Assembly (NCBI GenBank): GCA_944325175.1
Contig: CALUYZ010000009.1
Span: forward strand, 1 to 61,577
Reading direction: 5' to 3'
From: Candidatus Gastranaerophilales bacterium
GTDB taxonomy: Bacteria; Cyanobacteriota; Vampirovibrionia; Gastranaerophilales; Gastranaerophilaceae
DNA length: 61,577 bases
Shown here: positions 7,441 to 16,655 of the stretch, piece after piece
How positions within the stretch are numbered: the first letter of the stretch is position 1
Layout: each line of letters begins with the position of its first letter
The notes under the pieces: generated by a model
Told to the model about the DNA's origin: nothing
The model's input: only the letters and a program-made list of their open reading frames with translations
The model's database searches: none
Translations under genes and position numbers: made by a program

Positions 7441-9120
7441 ATGACTATCGGTATTGACAACAAACAAATCTACAATCAAGCAACAGCAGCTCAAGTTGCT
7501 CAAAATGTACAAATTGAAGGTGAAGTTGAAGGTCTGTTTGATGAAGGAACCGGTGCAGTTGGTGATGATTTAAGCCTTGAAGATATGGAAATGCTTTATG
7601 AGGCTACAGAAAATGCTAAAGAAGCAAAAGAACTGGCGGATGAAGCAGGAATTGACGCCAATATATCAGAAGGCGATTTTACATTAGATAACATTGATGA
7701 ACTTAATGAAGAACTTGAGCGACTTATTGAAACAGGCAATAAAGCGCTTGAAGAACTTGAAGAAAGAAAAGCAATTTTACAGAGTGAACAAGCAATTTAT
7801 GATGAACAAAATGCAAGATACAATGAAACCTTGCAAGAATTAAACGATAAACAGGATGAATACAACGAAATTCAAGAAGCAATAGAAAAAGCAACTCAAG
7901 ATTATCAAGACTCAGAAGCCCATAATCGTCAACAAGCAATATATAAAGCAATGTCTGAATACAATGAACAAGAAGACGGTGATTGGAACAGCTATCTTCA
8001 AAAACAACTAAAAGGGGTTGTTGGTGACAGTGCCTTTCAAACGTTAATTACAGATCTTAGCGGCTCTTCAAAATCGGCAGCAAGAGAATTGGGCAGCTTG
8101 CAAGTTCAAGCTGACAGCCAAAAAACAATGATGAATACATCTAAAGCAATAGTAGATAGCGTAAAAGCCGACATTAAATCTCTTCAAGATACCGTTAGTG
8201 TTTGTGAAACTTCAATTCAGACGGTTAGAAATAAAATAATGGAAGCAATAACAAGCAGTATTTCAGAAGAAGAAATGGCACTTGTTGAAGCAAATAATGT
8301 TGATTTAACTGAAAAAATGGAAGACGGCAGCCCCAGATATGTCTTTGCAAAAGGTAAATCTGACGGCAAGTTCCACATATATGACATTCAACAAGGTGCA
8401 ACTTTAGCAAGATTATATGCTGACGGTCAAGGTTTTGATATTGTTGAGTGCGGTAACGGCTATATTAACGGTTTTCAAAAGCTTGATGATTGTTCAAATG
8501 AAGGCGAAACGGTCTACTATCTTGGCGATTGCGGAACAGCAGGAAGCTTTCAAGCTTGTTATACAACAAGTTCCCCTCTTTCATTCGACCTTGACGGCAA
8601 TGGCATAACAACGACAGATTATGTTATTGACTATGATATAGACGGTGACGGCATCATGGATAAAATTAATAATTCAGCAGATGCAGTTCTTGTATTTGAT
8701 AAAGACGGTGACGGCATTTCAGGCGAAGACGGTTCAGAATGTTTTGGCGATAACACCGACATAGACGGTGACGGTAAAAAAGACGGCTATAAAGACGGTT
8801 TTGAAGCCCTAAAAGCTCTTGCAACAGAAGCAGGAGTTATTAACGGTAAAGATGATATGGTAATAGATGCCGATGACATTAAGCTGTTAGAGGAACAATA
8901 CGGCTTAAAAATTAAAACCGAAGGGTATAATTCTGAAGCGCAATCTTTACTTGATGTCGGTATAACTGAAATTAACCTTGCTGAAACAGATGAAACCACC
9001 TTGATTGATAACTTTGATGACAAAGGCAATCAAATAATGTATCAAGAAGGTGCTACATTTAAAATTAACGGTGAAGAAAGAGAATACGCCGATATTTGGC
9101 ACAAAAAACAGGATGAATAA
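7441..9120 (+). CDS. Large acidic protein: coiled coil plus calcium-binding aspartate repeats
   Basis: 559 residues, no signal peptide. Residues about 50-160 and 210-270 are long glutamate/glutamine-rich coiled coils. From about 380 the protein carries four EF-hand-like or thrombospondin-3-like calcium loops: DLDGNGI 383-389, DIDGDGI 399-405, DKDGDGI 420-426 and DIDGDGK 440-446. A DGFEALK...DADDIKLLEE...GI.EINL pattern then follows. That C-terminal order is typical of domains found at the end of cyanobacterial and proteobacterial RTX-type secreted proteins. The nonapeptide GGxGxDxUx repeats themselves are absent. Export by a leaderless route is plausible but unproven. It has a GAGGA ribosome-binding site, an AT-rich promoter region with TATATATAA, and its own terminator at 9131-9160. 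Confidence 0.7.
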   Translation: MTIGIDNKQIYNQATAAQVAQNVQIEGEVEGLFDEGTGAVGDDLSLEDMEMLYEATENAKEAKELADEAGIDANISEGDFTLDNIDELNEELERLIETGNKALEELEERKAILQSEQAIYDEQNARYNETLQELNDKQDEYNEIQEAIEKATQDYQDSEAHNRQQAIYKAMSEYNEQEDGDWNSYLQKQLKGVVGDSAFQTLITDLSGSSKSAARELGSLQVQADSQKTMMNTSKAIVDSVKADIKSLQDTVSVCETSIQTVRNKIMEAITSSISEEEMALVEANNVDLTEKMEDGSPRYVFAKGKSDGKFHIYDIQQGATLARLYADGQGFDIVECGNGYINGFQKLDDCSNEGETVYYLGDCGTAGSFQACYTTSSPLSFDLDGNGITTTDYVIDYDIDGDGIMDKINNSADAVLVFDKDGDGISGEDGSECFGDNTDIDGDGKKDGYKDGFEALKALATEAGVINGKDDMVIDADDIKLLEEQYGLKIKTEGYNSEAQSLLDVGITEINLAETDETTLIDNFDDKGNQIMYQEGATFKINGEEREYADIWHKKQDE

Positions 9121-9130
9121 TATATATTTT

Positions 9131-9160
9131 AAAAGGCAGTATTAACCTACTGCCTTTTTT
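9131..9160 (+). terminator. Terminator of the calcium-repeat protein gene
   Basis: Hairpin AAGGCAGTA / TACTGCCTT with a 6-nt loop followed by six T, 10 bp past the stop codon. Confidence 0.9.
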
Positions 9161-9287
9161 GTATTTTAATATACTATTTATATATAATTTATTTAAAATA
9201 TGCTTAAAATTTCTTAATATTTAAAAAAATACGGGCAATTATTTTAGCTTCATTTTCTTTATTAAAATGTGAGGAGCAAAAAAGAAA

Positions 9288-9500
9288 ATGACTAAAATGA
9301 ATGAAAGAACTATTAACACACTTTTTAATATAGTTTCTGACCCCATTAAAAACGCATACGATATTAAAGACAAAAAACAATTAGCAGAAATTCAAAGACT
9401 TGTTCGCATTTTTAATATAACTGAAAGTCAAAAAGCAATAACAGGTGAAATTTCAGCAAGAGGACTTGTTGCATTTAAAATGCTTGTTAGCAACAACTAA
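9288..9500 (+). CDS. Small hypothetical protein
   Basis: 70 residues, basic and predicted mostly helical, with no recognised domain. It is supported by a good GAGGAG ribosome-binding site about 10 bases before the ATG and by an upstream region of the same style as the gene at 7441 (AT-rich, GTGAGGA before the start). Its stop codon overlaps the last 4 bp of the convergent gene 9497-10963. Function unknown. Confidence 0.6.
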   Translation: MTKMNERTINTLFNIVSDPIKNAYDIKDKKQLAEIQRLVRIFNITESQKAITGEISARGLVAFKMLVSNN

Positions 9501-10963
9501 TTTTCCAATAGATAGTTTTTGTATTCATCAATAGCGGTTTTTAAAATAACCTCGAGCGCTTGGTGGTTAAAATCCATAACGTCTAATTCAAAGGAATCTT
9601 CCTCAAGCTCTGTGTTTAGTGCTGTTATTTTGATATTAAATTTTAATGTTTTCACCTCGTCATAAACAAGTTCAAAATCTAATTTGACATCATCTTTGTC
9701 AAAATTCATAACCGTTATTGTTGGTGTCACGTTTACATTGGCATCAAGCGCAGGAAATTCGCTTTGAGTTTTGGCAGCATATTTTTCAAGAAGAGGTTCA
9801 ACTATCAACCTTAATTTTTTAGCGTACGCTTGTTTGTATAAGGTTGCATTTCTTTCATCAACCTCTTTTATTTCTGCTTCTTTTAGCGCCTTTGGTTTGT
9901 GTTTAAGAAGTAATTTTTCGCCTTTTTTGCCTATTTCTTTAACTTTTTCTTTCATAATTTGAATACCGAGGCTAATTTTATCTTCTTCGATTTTTTCTTC
10001 GCTGCTTTCTTCGATTTGTTCATCTTCAAGCAGTTCTTTCGGCTCTTCTTTTAAAATTTTAGATATGCCTAATTCTTCTTTTTCTTCCTTATTATACATG
10101 TTAAGAAAATCTTGTTTTGAAACCACCTCTAATTCACCGTTTTTAGGCGCATTGTTAATGGAATATTCAAGCACGTTTATGATGTCATCAAAAATTTCAT
10201 CCTGAATTTCAACCACGCTTGCGCTGATAGATGTCATTGGACCTAACTTTGATGTAATTCTTTCATATACTGAATAAACACCGTTTAATTTTGCCTTAGA
10301 CAAGAAAAGATAATAGGTATTCTCATCTTTCATAGCGATTGTATCGTTAATTCTGACGGAAGATTTAAGGGCATCTTTAAGCAAATCTCTGTCATAATCC
10401 ATGCCTGTCGCAGAAAGAATTTTTATTAAAGCAAGGCAAGATTTTTGTTTATTGGTTTTTGCTTTTGAAATAACACTTTCTAAATATTTTAAGCTGAAAT
10501 CTTCTTTATAAAAGCCTGTTTTAGAATCAATTATGCCCAATTTTGCAAGAAAGCTGTCTTTTGTTTCCATAATTTGTGCAGCTTCATTTTTTTGAATTGC
10601 CCAAATTACCCTTATTACAAGTTCATAATCTTTAAGCGGAGAAGTTAAAATATCGCTCACCCCGCAATCAAAGGCTTCTACAATATAATCTGCATTTGAA
10701 AATTCAGGATATAAAATTATCGGCACATTTTTGCTTTTTTCATTACTTCTAAGCTTTTTTAAAAGCCTTAAACAATTTTTATCGCTTTCTGTTGAATGTA
10801 AAATTATAACGTTTGGATTAATTTTTTTAATATATTCATCTGCATCGTAGTAATCAAAACATTCAATTTTATCAATATCTCTCAATAAAACAAGCATGTT
10901 TTTTATTTCGTTGAGAGTAAAATCGTTATTAGAAATTATTGCAACCGTGTTATTGTAACTCAT
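9497..10963 (-). CDS. Degenerate response-regulator/GGDEF-like protein
   Basis: 488 residues. Residues about 5-125 have the fold pattern of a receiver domain (VAIISNND, NVIILH, VPIILYPEF, GVSDILTSPLKDYEL). However the phospho-acceptor aspartate is replaced by His56 and the acidic pair is degraded, so it is probably a pseudo-receiver. Residues about 150-290 resemble a degenerate GGDEF domain with no GG(D/E)EF active site. An acidic Glu/Lys-rich linker (about 300-345) leads to a C-terminal domain of unknown type. It most likely works as a scaffold or sensor rather than as a phosphorylated regulator. It is monocistronic, converges on the small ORF at 9288 and diverges from the glycosyltransferase at 11111. 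Confidence 0.6.
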   Translation of the reverse strand: MSYNNTVAIISNNDFTLNEIKNMLVLLRDIDKIECFDYYDADEYIKKINPNVIILHSTESDKNCLRLLKKLRSNEKSKNVPIILYPEFSNADYIVEAFDCGVSDILTSPLKDYELVIRVIWAIQKNEAAQIMETKDSFLAKLGIIDSKTGFYKEDFSLKYLESVISKAKTNKQKSCLALIKILSATGMDYDRDLLKDALKSSVRINDTIAMKDENTYYLFLSKAKLNGVYSVYERITSKLGPMTSISASVVEIQDEIFDDIINVLEYSINNAPKNGELEVVSKQDFLNMYNKEEKEELGISKILKEEPKELLEDEQIEESSEEKIEEDKISLGIQIMKEKVKEIGKKGEKLLLKHKPKALKEAEIKEVDERNATLYKQAYAKKLRLIVEPLLEKYAAKTQSEFPALDANVNVTPTITVMNFDKDDVKLDFELVYDEVKTLKFNIKITALNTELEEDSFELDVMDFNHQALEVILKTAIDEYKNYLLEN

Positions 10964-11110
10964 TTTTTAATCCTTCAATATATTCAAAAGATACAATATA
11001 TTTTGCATCATGGCAAATTGTTAAAGTTTTTATAAGCAATAATAACTAATTTGTAAAAAAGTATAAATTATTTTATATTAGATTTGAGATAGTTTTAGTT
11101 TGGATAGTCT

Positions 11111-12793
11111 ATGGATAAGAAAAAAGTTTTTTTGATATTGTTTATTATTATTGTTTTTTCAACTCTTTTAAGACTAATTAATATTGATAAACAAGAAGGC
11201 ATGTGGAATGATGAATATTTGACTTGGGAAATTGCAAAAGCGGCTTTTCCAAAGGAATTTTTTGAAGCTGTTATGAGAAATTGCCATGCGCCTTTGCATT
11301 ATTTGTATTTGAAGGTTTGGATGTATGCTTTTTCCGATACGGATATTTCTCTTAGAATGTCGTCTTTGGTGCCGGGGGTTTTATCTGTTATTTCTATGTA
11401 TTTTTTAGGAAGGGAATTGGGCAAAAAAGCTTCAGATTCAACGGGGTTGGTTGCTGCAACCTTTTGTGGCATAAGTTCTTTTTTAATTTATTTTTCTCAA
11501 GAGGTTAGAATTTATTCGCTTCTTTTTCTTCTTTCTTCAATACATTTAATTGCTGCAATAAAAACGCTTGATAATCCTTCCAAAAAGCACTGCACCTTTT
11601 TTGTTTTATCTGCATTACTCGTTATGCTGGAACATACGATAGGCTTTGTTTTTGTTTTCTTTTCATCAATTTCTGTTATTTTATTTGCATCTAAAAAATC
11701 TAAATTTAAAAAATTCTTTTTAACCTCTCTTTTGGTTGCATTTATTGTTTTTATTCCGGTTGCTGTTTTTCTTTATAATGTTATGTTTAATCAAGAATAT
11801 TTTAGCCAGTGGTGGGCGCCATTCAGCTTTGCAAAATTGGCTTTCTTTTTTACGGATTTATTCTCACCCTATCTTGTTAATATAACAAATGCACCGCCAA
11901 GCTTTTTATCTATGGTTTATGACGGCAAAAATATAAATTTCGGCTTTACCATATTTGCATTTATACCATTATTAATTTCTCTTGTATCAATGCTTAGGGG
12001 CATTTTTATTATGGACAGCAAAGTGAAGTATATTTTATTAACTTCAATCGGTGTTTATTTAACGGTTTTTGTTGCTTCGCTTTACGGCAAAATTCTATTT
12101 TTGACAAAATATATGATAGAAATATACCCGCTTTTAATTTTGCTTGCGGTGTATGGGCTTATGTCCTTTAAAGAAAAAGGTTTAAGAGTGGTTTTGGGCA
12201 CAATTTATTTTGTTGTGTCGGTATTTTTTATTATAGTTTCCGAGTATTCGCCGGTTAAGCTTGTTAGAAGCGAAGGGCAAAATATTCCCGTTACAATGTT
12301 AAAAGTGCTTAATTACAAGGAAACAGACAAGGTGGTGTTTCTTTATTACCCTAAAACAAGGTTTTCAAAATATTCTTCAGAAATTGCTCAAAGTAAAAAT
12401 ACGAGCGATATTTCAAAATACGATTTTACTTTCATAAAAGATGAAGACGAAACAATGAAAGAAACTTATAAAGAAGGCAAAGAAACCTACAGAAAGCTTT
12501 TTTTATCTCTTGAAAATATTCCTTTAAAAAATTTCTTAAATAAAAACGTATATTCAACAATTAAAAAAGGAGATAAATTCTTTCTTGTAGATTTTTCTCC
12601 CGTCACCTTATTTTCTCCTCAACTTTTGCAAAGAAGGGTGACAAGCCAAAGTAAATATGAAGAAACGCCTTTTTTGTATTTGGTTTTTTCTTACATAAGA
12701 AATTATATTGTTAATGAATCTGAAATTTTACTCAGTTTGTCTGATGTTGTTGCCTATGAAAGCTGGAGAATTTATGTTTTTGAAAAAACATAA
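11111..12793 (+). CDS. Membrane glycosyltransferase, GT39/ArnT-like (GT-C fold)
   Basis: 560 residues with about ten hydrophobic segments filling the first two thirds and a soluble C-terminal part. The N-terminal transmembrane helix is followed by MWNDEYLTWE (residues 31-40), matching the Asp-Glu catalytic loop of the GT-C fold. HAPLHYLYLKVW then matches the periplasmic loop of PMT/ArnT-type enzymes. These use polyprenyl-phosphate sugars and act on the outer face of the inner membrane, on lipid A, glycans or proteins. The acceptor cannot be inferred. A hairpin at 12793-12827 follows the stop codon directly, so the gene stands alone. Confidence 0.8.
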   Translation: MDKKKVFLILFIIIVFSTLLRLINIDKQEGMWNDEYLTWEIAKAAFPKEFFEAVMRNCHAPLHYLYLKVWMYAFSDTDISLRMSSLVPGVLSVISMYFLGRELGKKASDSTGLVAATFCGISSFLIYFSQEVRIYSLLFLLSSIHLIAAIKTLDNPSKKHCTFFVLSALLVMLEHTIGFVFVFFSSISVILFASKKSKFKKFFLTSLLVAFIVFIPVAVFLYNVMFNQEYFSQWWAPFSFAKLAFFFTDLFSPYLVNITNAPPSFLSMVYDGKNINFGFTIFAFIPLLISLVSMLRGIFIMDSKVKYILLTSIGVYLTVFVASLYGKILFLTKYMIEIYPLLILLAVYGLMSFKEKGLRVVLGTIYFVVSVFFIIVSEYSPVKLVRSEGQNIPVTMLKVLNYKETDKVVFLYYPKTRFSKYSSEIAQSKNTSDISKYDFTFIKDEDETMKETYKEGKETYRKLFLSLENIPLKNFLNKNVYSTIKKGDKFFLVDFSPVTLFSPQLLQRRVTSQSKYEETPFLYLVFSYIRNYIVNESEILLSLSDVVAYESWRIYVFEKT

Positions 12794-12827
12794 AAACAAG
12801 CTACTTTGTATGGTGTAAGCCTGTTTT
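12793..12827 (+). terminator. Probable terminator after the glycosyltransferase
   Basis: Imperfect hairpin: AAAACA-AGCT-AC pairs with GT-AAGC-CTGTTTT and ends in four T. It is weaker than the other terminators in the window. Confidence 0.55.
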
Positions 12828-12900
12828 CATATATTGCCAACAAAGTTAAATAGTTGTATTATAAACTAAATCATATCTTATTAATTAAAAGGGAAAAACA

Positions 12901-14223
12901 ATGGGAATACATATGCAAGTATTAATAGCGGTTTTATTGGCATTTAAGAGAAATTGGCACATTATAGCCGGTCTTTTACTCGGTATAATTTGCGGTCTTG
13001 TTTTTCCGCAAGAACATTATCCCATTGCTCATCAGGTGTTTGCCTTTGTAGGTCAAGCATTTATTAATATTATACAAATGATTGTAATACCGCTTGTTAT
13101 AAGTGCTATTGTAATAGGCATTTCAAGTGTTGGTGACAATAAACAGCTTGCAAGATTTGGCAAAAAAATGATTTTATATTATGCAATAATCACCCTTGCA
13201 GCAGTTACAATAGGCGCTATATTAGGTATTATTATACACCCCGGTGAAGGTGCAAGAGAATTCATTAATCCGGATATTGCCCGTGAATTACAGGGTGTTG
13301 TTGCCAATATGATTACAGATAATCATTCCGGTTTTTCACAAATAATTTTAAATTTAATTCCCAAAAACCCGTTTTATTCATTAACTATGGGTGATATGAT
13401 TCCTATTATAATTTTTGTTCTTATATTTTCTATCGCACTTTCTAAAATCGGAGAAATTAACCGCCCCGTTGTTTCATTTTTTGAAAGCATTTTTGCTGCT
13501 ACAATGAAGGTTACGGATTGGATTATGTATTTAGCTGCCCCCGGTATTTTTGCCCTTGTTGCAGCATCTATTTCAAGCTTTGGCGTTTCAATTTTTCAAG
13601 GAGTGGGAAAATATTTTCTTGCAATTACAATAGGTATTTTGTTACAGTTTGCGGTTGTTTATCCGTTAATGTTGAAAATATTTTCAAAAGTTTCTGTTAT
13701 AAAATTGTATGGCGCAGTGACAGAAGCTGCAATGGTTGCTTTTGGTACGGCTTCAAGCTCTGCTACTTTGCCTTTAACAATAACTTGTTGTGAAAAAAGA
13801 GGAATTTCAAGCAAAATTTGCTCATTTGTTCTTCCTTTGGGTGCAACATTGAATATGGATGGTACCGCCCTTGTTCAAACAATAGCTGTTTTATTTTTAA
13901 CACAGGCTTACGGTATTGAGCTTCCTTTGGTTGTTATTGTTCAAATTGCGCTATTGGCTGCAATAGCTTCTTCCACCTGTGCGGGAATTCCCGGTGCCGG
14001 CTTAATTACAATCGCCCTTGTGTTAAATGGCATTGGTCTTACACCTGAACAGATGATAGTTGGTTTTTCATTCCTGTTTGCATTGGATAGGTTTACGGAT
14101 ATGTTAAGAACAACGGCAAATGTTGTGTCTGATACTGTTGTAGCTGCTATAATTGCAGATAATGCCAATGAAATAAACTATGAGCTTTTTAATAATCCTG
14201 AGCTTCAAAAAGAAATAATTTAG
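12901..14223 (+). CDS. Dicarboxylate/amino acid:cation symporter (DAACS family)
   Basis: 440-residue transporter of the GltP/GltT/DctA family, which imports glutamate, aspartate or C4-dicarboxylates with Na+ or H+. The hallmark hairpin serine-rich motif AFGTASSSATLP (about residue 280) and the substrate-binding NMDGTAL segment (about 320) are intact, as is the second hairpin around AGIPGAG. Eight or more hydrophobic helices are visible. It is followed with no gap by rlmH and then by the nucleoside phosphorylase. Supply of C4-dicarboxylates would fit the oxaloacetate decarboxylase at 20-23 kb, but the substrate is not determined by sequence alone. Confidence 0.88.
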   Translation: MGIHMQVLIAVLLAFKRNWHIIAGLLLGIICGLVFPQEHYPIAHQVFAFVGQAFINIIQMIVIPLVISAIVIGISSVGDNKQLARFGKKMILYYAIITLAAVTIGAILGIIIHPGEGAREFINPDIARELQGVVANMITDNHSGFSQIILNLIPKNPFYSLTMGDMIPIIIFVLIFSIALSKIGEINRPVVSFFESIFAATMKVTDWIMYLAAPGIFALVAASISSFGVSIFQGVGKYFLAITIGILLQFAVVYPLMLKIFSKVSVIKLYGAVTEAAMVAFGTASSSATLPLTITCCEKRGISSKICSFVLPLGATLNMDGTALVQTIAVLFLTQAYGIELPLVVIVQIALLAAIASSTCAGIPGAGLITIALVLNGIGLTPEQMIVGFSFLFALDRFTDMLRTTANVVSDTVVAAIIADNANEINYELFNNPELQKEII

Positions 14224-14649
14224 ATGAATATAGAAATTGTTCTTGAAGGTAAATTAAAAGAAAGCTGTTTTAAAACGGGTTTTGACGAATTTAAAAAGAG
14301 GTTAACAGGCTATATTGACCTTAAACTTGTTGAAGTTTCAGATATGAATCAATTTGTCAAAACAACAAAAAAACAAGACTACATCGTGACCCTTGAAATT
14401 GAAGGCAAAATGCTTACAAGTCCTGAATTTGCAGATAAAATCAGAGAAATTGAAACAGACGGCTTTTATAATAAAATTCTTTTTTTAATTGGCGGAAGCG
14501 AAGGTTTATCTGATTATGTAAAACAAAAATCAAATTTTAAGTTTTCAATGTCAAAATTAACTTTTTTACATCAAGAAGCCTGTTTAATATTAATTGAACA
14601 AATTTATAGAGTATTCAAAATTTTAAAAAACGAACCGTACCATAAATAA
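14224..14649 (+). CDS. rlmH: 23S rRNA pseudouridine(1915)-N3-methyltransferase
   Basis: SPOUT-class methyltransferase that modifies helix 69 of 23S rRNA. The 141-residue length and the knot region FLIGGSEGLSDYVKQ (about residues 79-93), which binds S-adenosylmethionine, are typical, as is the C-terminal LIEQIYRVFKILKNEPYHK. The usual GG-(A/P)-x-G loop reads GGSEG here. The ATG immediately follows the TAG of the symporter gene, so translation is probably coupled. A 13-bp gap leads to the nucleoside phosphorylase. Confidence 0.92.
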   Translation: MNIEIVLEGKLKESCFKTGFDEFKKRLTGYIDLKLVEVSDMNQFVKTTKKQDYIVTLEIEGKMLTSPEFADKIREIETDGFYNKILFLIGGSEGLSDYVKQKSNFKFSMSKLTFLHQEACLILIEQIYRVFKILKNEPYHK

Positions 14650-14662
14650 AGGAAGATATAAA

Positions 14663-15967
14663 ATGCGTGCAGTAGATATTATTGAAAAAAAGAAGCAAGG
14701 ATACAGTCACACAAAAGAAGAAATTGACTATTTTATAAATGGTTATATAGAAGGCTATATTGAAGACTATCAAATGTCCGCTTGGCTTATGGCTGTTTGC
14801 TTTCAAGGCTTAAATTTTGATGAAACGGCATATTTGACAGAAAGTTTTATTAATTCAGGTGATAAATTAGATTTTTCTGAATTTAATACCCATATTGCAG
14901 ATAAACATTCAACAGGTGGCGTTGGCGACAAGGTTACGCTTGTTTTAATTCCGCTTCTTGCGTCTTTGGGGGTTGCTTGTGCTAAATTATCGGGCAGAGG
15001 CCTTGGTATGACGGGCGGAACCATTGATAAACTTGAATCAATTAAAGGTTTTAACTGTGCATTAAGTGAAGAAAACTTTAAAAATCAAATTAAAAAAATT
15101 AATGCTGCAATTTCATCTCAAACGCCCAATCTTGTTCCTGCGGATGGTAAAATTTATGCACTTCGTGATGTAACTGCAACTGTTGATAATATGTCTTTGA
15201 TTTGTGCTTCTGTTGTTAGTAAAAAAATTGCATCAGGTGCTGATATTATTGTTTTAGATGTTAAGTATGGCTCAGGTGCTTTTATTAAAACAAAAGAAGA
15301 TGCACGAATTTTGGCAGATTTAATGATAGAAACAGGTGCAAGATTAAATAAAAAAATCGATGCGGTAATTTCTGCTATGGAACAACCTTTGGGTAATTGC
15401 GTCGGAAATTCTTTGGAAGTTATGGAAGCTATTGAATTTTTAAAAGGAAAAATGGCGCCCGATTTGTATGAAATAACCGTTGAAATTGCTGCAAGAACTC
15501 TTATGCTTGCAAATATGGCATCTGATTTTGATATGGCAAAAAATTATATAGATGATGCAATAATGTCAGGTCGTGCTTTAATGAAATTGTCTGAAATAAT
15601 TGAAGCACAAGGTGGTGATAAAAACGTAATTAACGACTATTCTTTGTTTGAAATAGGTCAAAATACGTATGAAATTAAAGCCGATATGGGCGGATATATT
15701 TCAAACCTCAATGCGCTTGACATTGCTCATTCTTGTAAATTATTGGGTGCAGGGCGAGATAAAAAATCAGATAAAATTGATTTTGGCGCCGGTTGTGTTT
15801 TAAATAAAAAGGTAGGCGATGTTGTTAAGCATAATGAAACTTTAGCAACCTTGTATTTCAACAATGTAAGTAAAGATAGGCTTAATGAAGCAATTAATTA
15901 TGCAAAAAATGCTTATTCAATTACATTAGAAAAAGTTGAAAAGAATTCTGTTGTTGCAAATATTTAA
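14663..15967 (+). CDS. pdp: Pyrimidine-nucleoside (thymidine) phosphorylase
   Basis: Cleaves thymidine or uridine with phosphate to give the base and (deoxy)ribose 1-phosphate. The 434-residue protein has the family signature KHSTGGVGDKVTL (about residues 84-96), SGRGLGMTGGTIDKLE (about 112-127) and the phosphate/sugar loop DVKYGSGAFIKT (about 203-214). The C-terminal alpha/beta domain (GAGRDKKSDKIDFGAGC) is complete. Similar lengths are found in Pdp of Firmicutes and DeoA of enterics, and the choice between them is by general resemblance. A GGAAG ribosome-binding site is present. It is the last gene of the symporter-rlmH-pdp group. Confidence 0.92.
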   Translation: MRAVDIIEKKKQGYSHTKEEIDYFINGYIEGYIEDYQMSAWLMAVCFQGLNFDETAYLTESFINSGDKLDFSEFNTHIADKHSTGGVGDKVTLVLIPLLASLGVACAKLSGRGLGMTGGTIDKLESIKGFNCALSEENFKNQIKKINAAISSQTPNLVPADGKIYALRDVTATVDNMSLICASVVSKKIASGADIIVLDVKYGSGAFIKTKEDARILADLMIETGARLNKKIDAVISAMEQPLGNCVGNSLEVMEAIEFLKGKMAPDLYEITVEIAARTLMLANMASDFDMAKNYIDDAIMSGRALMKLSEIIEAQGGDKNVINDYSLFEIGQNTYEIKADMGGYISNLNALDIAHSCKLLGAGRDKKSDKIDFGAGCVLNKKVGDVVKHNETLATLYFNNVSKDRLNEAINYAKNAYSITLEKVEKNSVVANI

Positions 15968-16271
15968 AAAGGCTATTGAAAAGCATTTTAAAATAAATTT
16001 GTAGGTTGGGGTTTTTGCTTCAACCTACATTTAGTTATGGTTAGAGTAAAATCAGATTATTTGTTTTGTAATTTTGATTGGGTGGCTTGTTTTTATAATG
16101 TCTGTTGGGTTAGAAACCATAATATAAGAATTATAAAAGATTAAAATTGGCACAAATTATGGTGTTTAAAGCTTAAATAGAACAAATTAAAATAGCTCTT
16201 ATACTGAATAAGAGCTATTTATTAAGTTTATGGCAGTTTTTATTTTTCTTTAAGAAACAGTTTAGCGGGGG
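15968..16271. other. Intergenic region with two inverted repeats
   Basis: 304 bp without a credible gene. It holds a stem GTAGGTTG (16001-16008) / CAACCTAC (16021-16028), just after pdp and possibly its terminator. It also holds a perfect 13-bp hairpin, 16190-16202 with 16208-16220 (AAATAGCTCTTAT and complement, 5-nt loop), that could end transcription of the cupin gene on the minus strand. The first stem shares the GTAGGTTGGG sequence with repeats in the prepilin intergenic regions at 43065 and 45525. Nothing else was recognised. Confidence 0.5.
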
Positions 16272-16577
16272 TTAAATTTTAATTAATAAAAATTTTGAAT
16301 CTTTTTTGGCTAAAACTTTATGTTCTTTGTCTTTTTTGAACATTAAAAAGTCTTTTTCTTTTAGGGTGAATTTTTCTGCATCAAAATGAAGCTCTATTTC
16401 GCCTTCAATAAGGTAGACCATTGCGTCTTTTTCAGATGTGTGGGTGTCTATTATTCCTTCTTTTTTAATTACAACTAAATTAACAGAAGATTCTTCATTT
16501 TCCAGTAAAGTTTCTTTTTTAAATTCTTTCCCGTCTAAATTAATTTCATTTTTGGCGTTTAAAACATTATAAAACAT
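16272..16577 (-). CDS. Small cupin-domain protein
   Basis: 101-residue single-domain cupin. The first motif is recognisable (IDTHTSEKDAMVYLIEGEIEL, about residues 43-63), with glycine and glutamate at the expected places but only one of the usual histidines. The second motif (FKKDKEHKVLAKKDSKFLLI) keeps one histidine. Metal binding is therefore possible but may be weak. Such small cupins often act in sugar or stress metabolism; no specific function can be given. Translation starts behind a GGAGG ribosome-binding site that directly abuts the hairpin at 16587-16621. Confidence 0.72.
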   Translation of the reverse strand: MFYNVLNAKNEINLDGKEFKKETLLENEESSVNLVVIKKEGIIDTHTSEKDAMVYLIEGEIELHFDAEKFTLKEKDFLMFKKDKEHKVLAKKDSKFLLIKI

Positions 16578-16586
16578 AAGTTCCTC

Positions 16587-16621
16587 CTTTTTTCATATTT
16601 TTTAAAACAATATGAAAAAAG
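16587..16621 (-). terminator. 13-bp perfect hairpin between dnaX and the cupin gene
   Basis: CTTTTTTCATATT (16587-16599) is perfectly complementary to AATATGAAAAAAG (16609-16621). On the minus strand it follows the dnaX stop and its 3' arm runs into the GGAGG ribosome-binding site of the cupin gene. It may end dnaX transcription or control cupin translation. The stem is AT-rich and has no T tract after it, so the terminator role is uncertain. Confidence 0.45.
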
Positions 16622-16655
16622 TCATCCGCCAAAACAAAAACAAAAGTATTATTTT

